The notes: generated from the letters alone by a model not told the origin. A stretch of DNA of 27,797 nt from Desulfopila_A sp964446655 (GCA_964446655.1 CAYUPL010000044.1:1-27797); one strand, 5' to 3'. Positions 17,401 to 26,537 are shown, counted from the first letter of the stretch. Translations and numbers: made by a program.

Positions 17401-18485
17401 AGCATTGTATCCAGTACACCAAGTTTGGGTTTTACTTCCTCCTGCCATATTGTTGATGTTTTGTCCGTTTCAATAATTGCGCCAATAATCTCCTCTATTC
17501 CTTCATTCAACAGGTTCACATGGGTGATTCTTGCGCTCATGACTTTCGCATCGGATTTACTGAAGCGATCTGCATAGGCGTCGAAGTTTTTGTGAATACA
17601 ACCAACAAACAGGATATTTGGTTCATTCTGACAAATTTTCTCCATGAAACCCTGAAGAATGTCTTTAGAATAGGCTACTTTTTCTAGAGTAAAACCGAAT
17701 TCATCAAAGAGTATGACCAATCCCTTGAAACGGCTCTTAAACTCTTGGCTTTTGACAAGCTTTTTCAGGATTGGAATGAGGTTTCCAGCCTGGGATTGAA
17801 ATTCTGTCCCTCCCTGTGCTTCTCTGTAAGCATCTCTAAAGGTCTCAAGCATAGTCGAATCATAGCCACGCAAACCTTCTCGCAACTGTTCAACCGTAAT
17901 TGCTGGAGCAATTTTCTCTAAAGATCTGGAAAAATCTTCATAGAAATCGCGTACTGATTGGGCATCTCCCGATTTTGCTTCCCAGTTGGCGAGAAGGCGC
18001 TCTGCCTCATCATGCTGGGTCTGAACGAGGGACTCAATCCCCTTTGCTTCACATGCTTCAAGGACTGCTTTTAAAACTACATCTTCAAAATTCTGCCCCG
18101 AGTTATAATCACAAATAGCAACGAGATATTGCCCACCTTTTCTCAAGTTTCGGAGTTTTTTCCCTTCTTCTGCATCAAGTTTTTCATAGTTGTCGTAAAA
18201 GCCTGCGACTTCAGGGTCACCACTTGAACGGCTGAGAAAGTTGGCAAACATCAGACAGAGGTGAGATTTACCCGTACCGTAAGACCCAGTTAATAAGTAG
18301 AACTTTTTGTCAGTAGGACTGAACAAACCCCGGCAGAGGCGTTGAAAAGCTCGGCGATGAGCCGTTGTCGGTCGGTACATCGCCATTCTGTCGAGGTTTT
18401 CCTGGTCTTTCTCGAAAGAGGATTTAAGCTCTACAAAATTCGCATACCCTGTCCTAATCTTTACGATTTCACTGATGGTTGCCAT
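14421..18485 (-). CDS. brxC: BREX ATPase BrxC (PglY-like), Ig-like C-terminal domain
   Basis: BrxC is the large P-loop ATPase of BREX systems. I chose ATG 18485 because AAGGAA (18492-18497) lies six bases upstream. A TTG 11 codons earlier has no such support. The 1354-aa protein opens with MATISEIVKIRTGY. Walker A LTGSYGTGKSHLCLMFANF lies at about residues 62-80 and Walker B GLVILFDEFGF at about 255-265, followed by long helical regions typical of BrxC/PglY. Near the end (about 1220-1295) is a beta-rich segment with VYTLDGSDPRSSS, which closely resembles the Ig-like chitobiase C-terminal (CHB_HEX_C) domain of surface and carbohydrate-active proteins. That is unexpected in a cytoplasmic ATPase. 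The C-terminal tail is helical (EALKKVLTSTVEQAQ). It overlaps pglZ by four bases. Confidence 0.9.
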   Translation of the reverse strand: MATISEIVKIRTGYANFVELKSSFEKDQENLDRMAMYRPTTAHRRAFQRLCRGLFSPTDKKFYLLTGSYGTGKSHLCLMFANFLSRSSGDPEVAGFYDNYEKLDAEEGKKLRNLRKGGQYLVAICDYNSGQNFEDVVLKAVLEACEAKGIESLVQTQHDEAERLLANWEAKSGDAQSVRDFYEDFSRSLEKIAPAITVEQLREGLRGYDSTMLETFRDAYREAQGGTEFQSQAGNLIPILKKLVKSQEFKSRFKGLVILFDEFGFTLEKVAYSKDILQGFMEKICQNEPNILFVGCIHKNFDAYADRFSKSDAKVMSARITHVNLLNEGIEEIIGAIIETDKTSTIWQEEVKPKLGVLDTMLPVCEALQLFPWIKETQRIRERVLEDIYGVHPIALACLLKLSSEIGSDARSTFTFFTGDTDKSQGSYANFIENAELTVNGGKLNLYTVAGLYDFFSKELDLKNSELRDRQRQLVNGYNSSELALQKGQMAVGEMFATEDDTRILILKIILLYQLCNIPTSPDNIFFGYYGLNAQRKTFDKQIKKLDKMGAVFYRKQSNTYELAAVGGEDPYDLIDRYVDDPEKHPADLVRAFVEEAGDKKELTYLEAKQYNLTYNEDKRLLRVFKKAKDLGPELWKALFDEMVEAEKNCGTSYEGIAVYCLCEDDTDIKIAKDTLAGMGEKRIVLSIPHEPQPFTEALIKVKACRYYLQAGEAEKLNPQTEARFRDLFENSEDGLLPKLKTILNQIVSGESACWYGKDGVVVVDMPMQSHKPADHLCEELFSQRCRIKHPDLNFVHDDKWKNARNRALKEAVTMLLSVTTVQIDNGNPDNHGEKKYLEKVLLRKAGALRKIRSEDNVTFFECERDDSKISDTFPVLKEIIERLNNLPSGKTFQVGSFLKEVKGDPWGAGETALMLSLSHVISAYGERLRIYKDSTKMVEEHITDYAGLEKVMNNPAPKLVFEVKDISPVQEELIEGIASAVHATKLLHGEKRSLTSMCDALKLWWKELPKIAKVKTVYEADEQGRVENFKKNFDKLTGVDRYVIIFGIIPEMYGEDQVTATDEKEKITKILENFTKDIQLLETGEVRAQNKVAGAIGELFDVQGDIVECEKAVKKWFEGLNPNQRDATRYDTEPDAQSFIQQLAHPSAPYKTKLMKSIPNAFGLDSISDWGVLRTTDYIAKLKQAKEEVEAAAIIIPLPEIKGKEKFKKISDLKWEVEDGGSLEIVLTDGLSTAVYTLDGSDPRSSSTGQKISESTVLDSEFSEKPAIKVSIRGLDSSGNYSDCITCLVVNKSKEYEVHIGQDDMFTKKGTFKVPDSLEALKKVLTSTVEQAQKDRVITGAQADSLKDMFKNL

Positions 18486-18491
18486 GCAAGC

Positions 18492-18497
18492 TTCCTT
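18492..18497 (-). promoter_or_regulatory. RBS selecting the brxC start
   Basis: AAGGAA on the - strand lies six bases before ATG 18485. It supports this start over the upstream in-frame TTG at 18518. Confidence 0.6.
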
Positions 18498-18539
18498 ATG
18501 GTTCAATGAATGATTCAATAACGTTAAAGATTTTTAATC

Positions 18540-21500
18540 TTAAAGTATCTGTGCAATTCGATCATATTCTTCCAAACATTTCCTTTTGGATATGAACTCA
18601 CCGAAGGCCGCCTCTTCTTTCCTTTGTAAAACCGGAAAGGTGTCCAGTATATAGCTGAAATCTTCGCGAGATATACCGTATAAATGGGCAACATAGGCAT
18701 CAATTTCGGCTCTGAGTTGTGCTCTGTCACCGGTATCTCGTCGATCTGGTAGCCGGTCATAGACTCCACATTCAGGAGTCCAAACGTCTTTGAGGTGGTC
18801 CGCTTGGTCTTGAAGTCTTATTCGAATATCTTGTTCATGTTTTGGTCCATAATCCGCCATTGCAGAGTCTCCTGGGTACCAAAAATCTTTATCATTCCAT
18901 TTATCATTGAATACAGAAGTCCAGAGTTCTGCAAAGGATTGATTAGTAGAAATTAATCGGGCTGCCCGGACAGTAATAGCATGTAGGAAAATTAGCAATT
19001 TAGAACCAGAATCACTGTTTACACGAGCAATAGGCAATGTGTTCATATAAAAGAAATTCATATGAGCAGATACCTTTTGTCTAATGATGTACTCTATGCA
19101 GTGACTACATAGTAAAGCTGACAAGAAAAGCGATTCAAGGTTGTTGACACCTTTATGAGATATGCCTTTTTGGAAAGGAACAATTGTTGGTAAAGTGTTG
19201 CCATGAACTGATGGAGGTAACACCGACGAAATTAATGTTCTTTCATCAGTACTTCTACCTATATCTCTAAATGCCACTCTGTATTTCTTCATCTCCCAAG
19301 AAGCGTCACCGAGTGCTTCAACAGCCTCATCATAATCAAGCCAGTATCTTGGGTTTTCATAGGCACTATCAAACTGCCAAATCATCTTCCCTTCATATAG
19401 TGGCCAGGGAGTGGGTTCTGATTTGAAAAGATGGCTGGCACTGGTCATGTGAAATTCTGCATTAAATTTTACATTCCAGCTATCATCTACCTTCTCTCCA
19501 AGCAACGGCCAGTCACCATATATTTTTCCAGTTATATCTATATCGAGCTGAGTATTAAATTCCATAACACTCAATGTTTCCGGCGAAAACTTCCTGACTT
19601 TCTCTACACTCATCTTCAAAGCTCGTTCTTCAATGACAGGAAGTTTTTCAGGGTCATGCTGCATGAATGCGCATTTGAACTCGGTAGTCTGTTTGCCTTT
19701 TTCTGTACAGAAAACAACAAATTTAAAACTTCGATGAATGTTAAAAATTGCCTTCTTATTTTCAAAACAGTAGAGGCAGTCAATTTTACTTTGATCAAAA
19801 AACTGCTCGCGCAAAGGTTGACAGCCCTTGTCCGTATAGACGCCACTCGGTACAACAATCCCTTCATGTCCTCCATTTCTGAGCAAGGTAAAGAATTGTT
19901 CCAGGAAAAGTTTATATGTGTTGATATCACCTTGCCCTAGAACATGATAGGCGTCTTGTTCTCGGAAATATGTGGATTGTTCAGAAAAGCTCACACAATA
20001 CTTCTCCCACTTCTCTGCAATTGCGCGACTATCAGCCATCAGGCGCTTCGATTGCTTATTAGCCGCTTGTTTTTCTAAAGCACGGAAGCCGGGCAAATAT
20101 GCCGAAAAGAATTCTTGTGAATTAGGCTTAACAATATCCCAGGGAGGATTACCAACTGTGGCATTAAAACCTCCTGTTCCAGTTGGTCCAAAAATAGTTG
20201 GGAATTCCAGCATCCAGTGGAAGAATTGATGGTTGTTTTGAAGTTTTTCTACTTCTTTCCAAATATCCTGGAGTCCGGAGTCAGAAAACAGAGGTTTGCC
20301 CTTTTGTCGAACAAGCTGCGCATATAGTTGCCCATATTCCTCAAGAGTCATAATATCGCCCATAAGGAATCCTGTTCGCAGATCCGCCAGTGCACCTAGG
20401 TTGGTCTTTGCTGCTTTGTAGGCATCTTCAAAACTTTCTTTTTGAAAGTCAGTATCGTCTTCATCCGCTGATGCGATTTCAGCGATTGTGGCTGCAGCAT
20501 ACTCTAATGTTTCGTTAAAGCCGGAAGGCGCAATGACGGATAGCTGTTTCGGGTTCTTCTTTTTCCTCTCCTTGTTCTTGAGCGGCGGGTTTGCTATGTC
20601 ATCAATAGTGCGAACACCAATAAGGGAATTTCCGCAGCGGAGGTGATGGTCAAGAAAAGTGAGTTTGTGATCTCTTGCAAAACAATTAAGCCAGAGAGAC
20701 AGTTTGGAAAGGTGGGTGGATAGTGGATTTAGATCAACGCCATAAATGCAATGCCTGGTTATGAGGCGCCGCCAGTAATTTGGATCAGTGCTAATTTCTG
20801 CATGTACATTTTCGAGAAAGGGCAGTTCACAGAGCAGGCTTATGACAAACCCTGTTGTTTGATTGACTGCATTAACGAGGAAATGCCCACTCCCCATAGC
20901 TGGATCACAGATAGTGTAAGTGAGGACTTCATTTCGAATAAAGCTATCAAGTAGCGCTGACGCCGATTGCAGCGAACCTCTTCTTGTTGCCTCATCACGT
21001 CCTTTTTCTGCTTGCTCCACAAAATTATCAAACCGTTGTCGATGCCTTGCGAACCTCTCTTGTAAGGGTTTTATGACAACTTTTTGATTGATGAACCGCA
21101 CTAATGACTCAGGTGTATAGTAGGAACCAGACTGCTTTCTCTCTAAGGCAGTTTCGGCGAAATACACCTCACCTTTTTTTATAATTGAATCTCCGCTTTT
21201 TCTTTCAGTCTCAGATAGAAGAATTATTTGGACGCCGTTTGTCGTTCTTCTTCTGACTCTATCTGCAACTGCAAGTGTAACATTGAATTCAAGAATATTC
21301 TCATAGAGTTCACCAAGGTGTCGGACTTCGAGATCCTCGTATGGTATTTCATATTCTTGGTTTTGATCTGCATCTGGTGGAGCCACATACGCCATCAAAT
21401 AAAGAGCACGAGCGAGAAAATCATTACGCAGCCTATGATTACCTAAGAAATATTCCTGCTCATCATCAAATAAGCCCCCGTTATAACCTATTATCCCATA

Positions 21501-22481
21501 TTCCGGATCACCATCGTTGACTGCGTTGATCAACCCTTTAAGGTGCTTCCATAAATCATATTCATCTGTATCATTACGTAATCCCCACTGAAACTTGTGC
21601 GCTTCATGGCAAAGGGCACGAATGGATCGTGTACTGTAGGCATCTTCCTTTTCTATCTTTGAGGGGAGTAGACTGCGTGATTCAGCATAAAAGAGGAAAA
21701 GGCAGCGGTAGAGTAGTTTTACTGCACTTTGAAATATCTCTTTTCGTTCTTCTTCGGTGTAGTCTTCGCCTGTTTTTCGGGTATCGTAAATGAAGCCGTT
21801 GCAGATATATTGCATAACCTCATCTACCTGGAAGAGGAAAGGTGATTTCACCTTGGCTTCCAGTATTTCTTCAGATGCGGCTTTTTTCAGGTCTAGTTCA
21901 CAGGAGTAAACGCCTGCTGCCTTTTCATCTTCACTTGCCTCATCATCGCTTTCTTGGGCTACAAATGATCCGGCATGGAAAAAGTTTTCAAATAGAGCAT
22001 ATTCGGCAGTGTTATTGTCTGCCAAGGTAGCTTCAAGATCCAGGTCTACATAGTCTTCGTAAGGTTTTGCACTCTTGGTAGAATATAGCCTCCAATGCGA
22101 ACCATTGGTGAGTATTCCATAGTTGAGATTTTTTTTTGTTAGTTCCGCGATGAGCCTACCTGGCCAGAATCTACCAAGCCTGTAATCGTTGATATCTGCT
22201 TGTGGATCTACAAGGCAAACTACACATATTGGATTTGCGAAATCCCAATCGTCATAAAGTGTAACGACCCCGTCTGATTTGATTGTAGGGTGAGTGACAA
22301 ATTCTAAGAAACCAAGCGATTGCTTGACAAAGCTTTCCCAGATACCGGATAGAGATTCGGTATTGGACTTTTGCCACGCTTGAGCGAGGGTTGCCATCCG
22401 TCCTTCTGCTGCATCGTCTAGGGATAAATTGTTACGTAAATTATCTATATATAACTTGCTGAACAGTCCTTTGTTTATCAT
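18540..22481 (-). CDS. pglX: BREX N6-adenine DNA methyltransferase PglX (PglXI-like)
   Basis: PglX methylates adenine in a non-palindromic site, which marks self DNA in BREX systems. The 1313-aa protein has the type IIG-like layout. The N-terminal region (about 1-200) contains WPGRLIAELTKKNLNYGILTNGSHWRLYSTK. A helical middle follows, then methyltransferase motif I CDPAMGSGHFLVNAV at about residues 523-537, and motif IV NPPWDIV at about 775. A target-recognition-like region and helical tail complete it. NPPW/NPPY marks an N6-adenine amino-methyltransferase. No PD-(D/E)XK nuclease motif stood out. The start MINKGLFSKLYIDNLR is typical of PglX, though the SD AAGGA is about 14 bases away. An out-of-frame ATG closer to that SD opens a 16-codon overlapping frame. 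The gene lies 18 bases after brxF and 54 before brxC. Confidence 0.92.
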   Translation of the reverse strand: MINKGLFSKLYIDNLRNNLSLDDAAEGRMATLAQAWQKSNTESLSGIWESFVKQSLGFLEFVTHPTIKSDGVVTLYDDWDFANPICVVCLVDPQADINDYRLGRFWPGRLIAELTKKNLNYGILTNGSHWRLYSTKSAKPYEDYVDLDLEATLADNNTAEYALFENFFHAGSFVAQESDDEASEDEKAAGVYSCELDLKKAASEEILEAKVKSPFLFQVDEVMQYICNGFIYDTRKTGEDYTEEERKEIFQSAVKLLYRCLFLFYAESRSLLPSKIEKEDAYSTRSIRALCHEAHKFQWGLRNDTDEYDLWKHLKGLINAVNDGDPEYGIIGYNGGLFDDEQEYFLGNHRLRNDFLARALYLMAYVAPPDADQNQEYEIPYEDLEVRHLGELYENILEFNVTLAVADRVRRRTTNGVQIILLSETERKSGDSIIKKGEVYFAETALERKQSGSYYTPESLVRFINQKVVIKPLQERFARHRQRFDNFVEQAEKGRDEATRRGSLQSASALLDSFIRNEVLTYTICDPAMGSGHFLVNAVNQTTGFVISLLCELPFLENVHAEISTDPNYWRRLITRHCIYGVDLNPLSTHLSKLSLWLNCFARDHKLTFLDHHLRCGNSLIGVRTIDDIANPPLKNKERKKKNPKQLSVIAPSGFNETLEYAAATIAEIASADEDDTDFQKESFEDAYKAAKTNLGALADLRTGFLMGDIMTLEEYGQLYAQLVRQKGKPLFSDSGLQDIWKEVEKLQNNHQFFHWMLEFPTIFGPTGTGGFNATVGNPPWDIVKPNSQEFFSAYLPGFRALEKQAANKQSKRLMADSRAIAEKWEKYCVSFSEQSTYFREQDAYHVLGQGDINTYKLFLEQFFTLLRNGGHEGIVVPSGVYTDKGCQPLREQFFDQSKIDCLYCFENKKAIFNIHRSFKFVVFCTEKGKQTTEFKCAFMQHDPEKLPVIEERALKMSVEKVRKFSPETLSVMEFNTQLDIDITGKIYGDWPLLGEKVDDSWNVKFNAEFHMTSASHLFKSEPTPWPLYEGKMIWQFDSAYENPRYWLDYDEAVEALGDASWEMKKYRVAFRDIGRSTDERTLISSVLPPSVHGNTLPTIVPFQKGISHKGVNNLESLFLSALLCSHCIEYIIRQKVSAHMNFFYMNTLPIARVNSDSGSKLLIFLHAITVRAARLISTNQSFAELWTSVFNDKWNDKDFWYPGDSAMADYGPKHEQDIRIRLQDQADHLKDVWTPECGVYDRLPDRRDTGDRAQLRAEIDAYVAHLYGISREDFSYILDTFPVLQRKEEAAFGEFISKRKCLEEYDRIAQIL

Positions 22482-22499
22482 AGGGATGCATACTTCCTT

Positions 22500-22961
22500 T
22501 TAAAGAGCAATTGTATTTTGTTGATCAACAACAAACTTCAAATCTTTAAATCTTGAGAAATTCATCTTTGCAATCAATGGATCATATTGCATAACAAACA
22601 TCAGAGCAGGATCTTTACTCCAAAACTCTATTTTTGTAGCCAATTCATCCATTGCTTTTTGAGGATTGTGCGCCCACGTTGCTTTTATGAATTCAACACC
22701 TGATATTATTAGCAGCTGTGTTGATGCCTTTTTCTCTAGATAATTAAATAGACCATCTACAGTAAAAGAGGAAAGCTTGAGTGAACCGTCGCTGTTTATG
22801 AAATCGTCCAGTATATTGCAGTGAGCACTACCAGAGAGATTTGCGAGTTTATCGGCCCATTCTTTTTGGCCTGCGTAATCCTTTGCAAGCACTATACAGG
22901 CCTTTCCTCGCCGCCTTCCGGGAAGAGAATTTGCCAGCTCAATTAAATCAACAGCTTTCAT
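22500..22961 (-). CDS. brxF: BrxF-like small protein with no clear Walker A
   Basis: A 153-aa soluble alpha/beta protein between the DUF4007-like gene and pglX. BREX type 3 systems encode a small P-loop protein, BrxF, of about this size next to pglX and brxC. The pattern here (helical N-terminus, CIVLAKDY strand, then LLIISGVEFIKATWAHNPQKAMD and PALMFVMQYDP) fits BrxF's sequence of strands and helices. However, the expected GxxxxGK[ST] motif is not visible; the region after the first strand reads AKDYAGQKEWADK. If it is BrxF, the nucleotide-binding loop has decayed. The call rests mainly on size and gene context. Confidence 0.55.
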   Translation of the reverse strand: MKAVDLIELANSLPGRRRGKACIVLAKDYAGQKEWADKLANLSGSAHCNILDDFINSDGSLKLSSFTVDGLFNYLEKKASTQLLIISGVEFIKATWAHNPQKAMDELATKIEFWSKDPALMFVMQYDPLIAKMNFSRFKDLKFVVDQQNTIAL

Positions 22962-22978
22962 TAATTTTTTGCCTCTAG

Positions 22979-23824
22979 TTACTGTGTTTTGGGTTCTCTA
23001 TTTTCAAAAAATGCTTCCAGAAAAGAATTTGTTGTGTACTCTTCTTTTAACCGTATCTGATTTAAATCATGGGTGCCTTCGTAACGGAGATAGCCTTTGT
23101 CATGAAGTAATTCTATCGTTCCATCAAATACATTTCTGTCCATGAAGAAGATAGTTGTCGGACTTCCAGGCATGTCTAACAGTTCTTCAACCTGTAAAAG
23201 TTCAGTCCCCACTTTTTCACCGTAATGGTAGAGAATTGCTCCGAATATAAGCGGGGTTGGATGAAGATATCTTCTTTTTTGCAACAGGTTATGCTGATCA
23301 ATTGCCACAACACTTATTTTGCTAAACACATTATCAATGTAGGCCTGAACAACGAAACGTATTTCCTTTCCTAAATGTTCTTTGAGGGAATTCTGTGAAT
23401 AGCTGCCAGCTAGGAATTCTCTGAAATATTTGAGCCAACCTGCAGCATCCAGTGCCTGCTCGCGTTGGAGCAATGTATTAAACACTTCGTACCATATTAA
23501 GTTTTTATAATTACTAGCTGCCAAATAATGGGCAAACTCCAGGGTTCCTTTTGCTTCAAAAAAGGGATCATATTGAGCCACCAAATTGCCAAAAGTTGTT
23601 AGCTCCAACTTTCTCTCTTTAAATAACCCCATCGCTCGGGCAATACTGACACGATTTCGTACTTGTCGAAATGGGAGACCAGACTCTTCTTCGAGAGCTG
23701 TCATTGTCGCTTTCTTTTGTTCGTCGGTATTTACTAAGGCATGAATCAATCGGGCAATCTGATCAACATCTAAATAATGGCCATTGGAGACCTGAAGTTT
23801 ACGTTTTACACTGTTCGTCTGCAC
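22979..23824 (-). CDS. DUF4007-like protein of unknown function
   Basis: 281 aa, soluble. The segment LTTFGNLVAQYDPFFEAKGTL followed by AHYLAASNYKNLIWYEVFNTLL resembles the conserved block of DUF4007 proteins (DP...GTL..LH..LASN....W...FN). The N-terminal part looks like a helix-turn-helix (GLPFRQVRNRVSIARAMGLF). DUF4007 proteins occur in phosphorothioation-type and other defence islands; their biochemical role is not known to me. It is not the BrxA (DUF1819) protein expected in type 3 BREX. It starts with GTG 23824, one base after the helicase stop, with AAAGGA about ten bases upstream. It likely reads with the helicase gene as one transcript and may be a DNA-binding or sensing subunit. Confidence 0.55.
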   Translation of the reverse strand: MQTNSVKRKLQVSNGHYLDVDQIARLIHALVNTDEQKKATMTALEEESGLPFRQVRNRVSIARAMGLFKERKLELTTFGNLVAQYDPFFEAKGTLEFAHYLAASNYKNLIWYEVFNTLLQREQALDAAGWLKYFREFLAGSYSQNSLKEHLGKEIRFVVQAYIDNVFSKISVVAIDQHNLLQKRRYLHPTPLIFGAILYHYGEKVGTELLQVEELLDMPGSPTTIFFMDRNVFDGTIELLHDKGYLRYEGTHDLNQIRLKEEYTTNSFLEAFFENREPKTQ

Positions 23825-23825
23825 C

Positions 23826-26537
23826 TTAACTTATCCTTTTCATTTCGGTTTGTACGGGTAGTACAACTGCCATAAGCTCACTGCTTGGAATTTTGAAGGG
23901 GAGAGAGAAGCTATCTATCTGCCTAGATAGCAGATCACGAGTTCTTTCAATTTCGGAATCAACAAAATCAATATTTTCTGGTGGCTCCGATATTTCAGGT
24001 TTTTTAATTCCTGATAGATTTATAATTACATTCATTTCCTGAAGCAGTTCCCAATCTTTTAGTATGGTATCTCTACCATCCTCATCAGGTGCTACTCCTA
24101 CAAGAACTGACCGAACAGAGCCACCTGTATCTGTGACTCTATCAGTAATTCTATAAATATACAGAGGTCTTTTGACTCCTTTGGCTGTCATTAGGCAAGA
24201 AAAGCTTTCGCGAGCCTGCTTTACTGCATGATTTACTATTTTATTCCCAACTCCAAGAATCTTTACTGCACCGTCTTTGCCCTTGTACTCTCGATCGAAG
24301 GTCAATCCTTCATATTTTCTTCTTACACCTGTTTCTTCTCGCCAAAGGTCAGGTGTAAGAAAACCTATTGTATCAGTGTCTTGGTCGTGTTTAACCTGTC
24401 GACCATTCAATGACAACATTCCAAGCATAAAAGGTTTTAGTTCCGGTAGGTCAACTCTTGGAATTTGATTAGAGACCTCCTGATAATCAAACTTTGCGCT
24501 ATGCCCTACTAGTTCTTTCACTGTTTCAATAACATCTTTGCCACCAAAGCTCGCGCTTTTTTCATCGAACCAATTTGACAGGGATTCTTTGGGAATGCTG
24601 TTTGCTTCTGTAAAGGTCTCGGTAAAGAGAGTGGATGGAGTCATCCCCAGTACGAGTTGAAAGAGATCATCTGGATCATCCATGACATGTCGTAGTGACT
24701 GCATGATGTTATCAATTTTCTCATTCAGTTTATCCCAGATACGTGATTCAACCGTCTGAGGATTGCGCAATGTCATTACTTCTACCTGTTTTTTTTGGCC
24801 ATGACGATTCAAGCGCCCAACGCGCTGATGGAGACGCATGGGATTCCAAGGTAGGTCTACATGGATCAAAGTGTAACAAGCCTCCTGAAGATCAATGCCT
24901 TCTCCTGCTGCTTCGGTTGAGACCATGAAACGTACTTCACCCGAGTTAAATCTTTCAACGGCACTCTCCCGTGCTTCTTTGATGTTGATTTGCTCACCGT
25001 TACCCATTCTCACATCACGTGCTTCATTGTCTCCATTAATGAAGGTGACGCAATTATCCCCATATTCTTTTATTAGAGCTGACATGAGGAGCGATTGGGT
25101 GGCTTTGTATTCGGTGAAAAACAGAACATGTCTTTCAGAAAACCGTGTTTTGGTTAGTTCTATAATCTCATTTATTTTTGTTTCATCAATAACATGCCCA
25201 GCTAACTCCACAAGTTCCTGTAGACGAGGCTCTTCATCTTGCATTAGACGTACTTCGTCAGACAGTTGAACTATTTTCTCCTCAAGCTTACTTAGAAAAT
25301 CAAAATCGTTGAACTCATTGGATTTTCTCATACTCTCAAGCTTTTCTCTGTAGGCGTGCATCTGTTTTAATCTTGCTTTACCGTCCCGCAACCGATTGAG
25401 GCGCCCAGCCAATGCTCTGCGTATTGCAGCCACTGAACTTGACGCTAACTTCTGCATGGAAATCAAAACAAGCATAACGGCGCTACCTGCCGCTGCGTCG
25501 AGAGATGATGCGTATGCTTTTCCTGTAGATATGAACTCTGTCATTTGTCTGTAAAACAGTTCTTCTTCCGGTGCATATTCATAGGTAACGGAATCAACAA
25601 TTGGTTTCTTGAAAAGTCGTTTACCATTGAGATCAGTAACGTTCTGTTTGTTGTTGCGTATCATTACCTTGCTGAGGTTCTGCAACTGATCAGCAAGTGA
25701 AATAGATGGATCGAAAAGGTCTGGTCTCAATAAGCTCAGCAACGACAGAAAGCCATAGTTTTTCCCACGATGAGGAGTTCCAGTCAGAAACACCATCGAA
25801 TTAACTAAATTGTCCTCAACAACTTTTTGCACAAGCCTGAAAGCATGAGTAGGTCCACCTTTTTCATCGGCGTTCAGATGGTGAGCTTCATCCACCAGAA
25901 TTAAATCCCATGGTTTAGCTTCAAGAAATCTATCATGACGCCCCTTATGATCTTTGCGCAAGGTTTGCATCGAGACAATAACTTGATTATGGGTATTCCA
26001 AAAATCTGATTTTTCGGTGTCAGCCTCCGGCAAATAGACGGACATGCGAATATCAAACATCGTTCGGAGTCTAACCTGCCATTGTTCTGTGAGCGAGGCC
26101 GGACATAATATCAATATCCTTCGGACGGTGTCTCGAGATAAGAGAGGCCAGAGAATGAGACCTGCTTCGACTGTTTTCCCAAGTCCTACATCATCAGCTA
26201 CAAGCCATCTTGCAGGCCATCTTTCCAATACCCGTCTACAAACCCATAATTGATGAGGAAGCAATGATATGCGCGAACATGAAAATACACCCCAGGCATC
26301 ATTTACTGACTGAATAGCCTCTGCCTGGATTTTAGTAATAACCTCAAGAGGACGATGCCATTCCGGGTTATGTATTGCCTGTTGCGGAGTTAACCTCCTA
26401 TTTAAACTCGATTTCTCACATTCCTGAATTCCGGTGTCAAATCGAACTATTACACTGTCACCGTTATCTATGATAACTTGCCCAGAACCATAGGTTTCGT
26501 GGAACACATTGTCATTAGGAAGATATTGGTCTTTCAT
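23826..26537 (-). CDS. brxHII: HepA/SNF2-type superfamily 2 helicase (BrxHII-like)
   Basis: A 903-aa SWI2/SNF2-class ATPase. The N-terminal ~45 residues form an SH3-like module (VFHETYGSGQVIIDNGDSVIVRFD), as in RapA/HepA and CarD-type proteins. The helicase core follows: Walker A VADDVGLGKTVEAG at about 113-126, motif II LILVDEAHH at about 208-216, motif III FLTGTPHRG at about 248, motif V MVSTEAAGEGIDLQEA, and motif VI HQRVGRLNRHGQ at about 568-580. A C-terminal helical/beta region completes it. BREX type 3 and type 5 include such a HepA-like helicase, BrxHII. It could translocate on DNA during phage recognition or exclusion. The ATG has only a weak SD and lies 23 bases after the upstream gene. 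DISARM's DrmD is a similar enzyme, but the neighbours here are BREX proteins. Confidence 0.85.
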   Translation of the reverse strand: MKDQYLPNDNVFHETYGSGQVIIDNGDSVIVRFDTGIQECEKSSLNRRLTPQQAIHNPEWHRPLEVITKIQAEAIQSVNDAWGVFSCSRISLLPHQLWVCRRVLERWPARWLVADDVGLGKTVEAGLILWPLLSRDTVRRILILCPASLTEQWQVRLRTMFDIRMSVYLPEADTEKSDFWNTHNQVIVSMQTLRKDHKGRHDRFLEAKPWDLILVDEAHHLNADEKGGPTHAFRLVQKVVEDNLVNSMVFLTGTPHRGKNYGFLSLLSLLRPDLFDPSISLADQLQNLSKVMIRNNKQNVTDLNGKRLFKKPIVDSVTYEYAPEEELFYRQMTEFISTGKAYASSLDAAAGSAVMLVLISMQKLASSSVAAIRRALAGRLNRLRDGKARLKQMHAYREKLESMRKSNEFNDFDFLSKLEEKIVQLSDEVRLMQDEEPRLQELVELAGHVIDETKINEIIELTKTRFSERHVLFFTEYKATQSLLMSALIKEYGDNCVTFINGDNEARDVRMGNGEQINIKEARESAVERFNSGEVRFMVSTEAAGEGIDLQEACYTLIHVDLPWNPMRLHQRVGRLNRHGQKKQVEVMTLRNPQTVESRIWDKLNEKIDNIMQSLRHVMDDPDDLFQLVLGMTPSTLFTETFTEANSIPKESLSNWFDEKSASFGGKDVIETVKELVGHSAKFDYQEVSNQIPRVDLPELKPFMLGMLSLNGRQVKHDQDTDTIGFLTPDLWREETGVRRKYEGLTFDREYKGKDGAVKILGVGNKIVNHAVKQARESFSCLMTAKGVKRPLYIYRITDRVTDTGGSVRSVLVGVAPDEDGRDTILKDWELLQEMNVIINLSGIKKPEISEPPENIDFVDSEIERTRDLLSRQIDSFSLPFKIPSSELMAVVLPVQTEMKRIS

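Noticed and set aside
18527..18541. Hairpin AAGATT-TTT-AATCTT between pglX and brxC as a terminator
   Set aside because: The stem has only six AT-rich pairs, overlaps the pglX stop and lies inside a tight operon; it is probably chance.
22420..22491. 16-codon ATG frame overlapping the pglX start as a regulatory upstream ORF
   Set aside because: It is very short and out of frame. It has a closer SD than pglX, but there is no other support; noted only under pglX.
22979..23824. Phosphorothioation (Dnd/Ssp-type) island, suggested by the DUF4007-like protein
   Set aside because: No cysteine desulfurase, DndC-type sulfurtransferase or DndD/E genes are in the window.
18540..26537. DISARM system (SNF2 helicase plus adenine methyltransferase)
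   Set aside because: No DrmA or DrmB homologues are visible. PglZ, BrxC and a BrxL-like protein make BREX the better fit.
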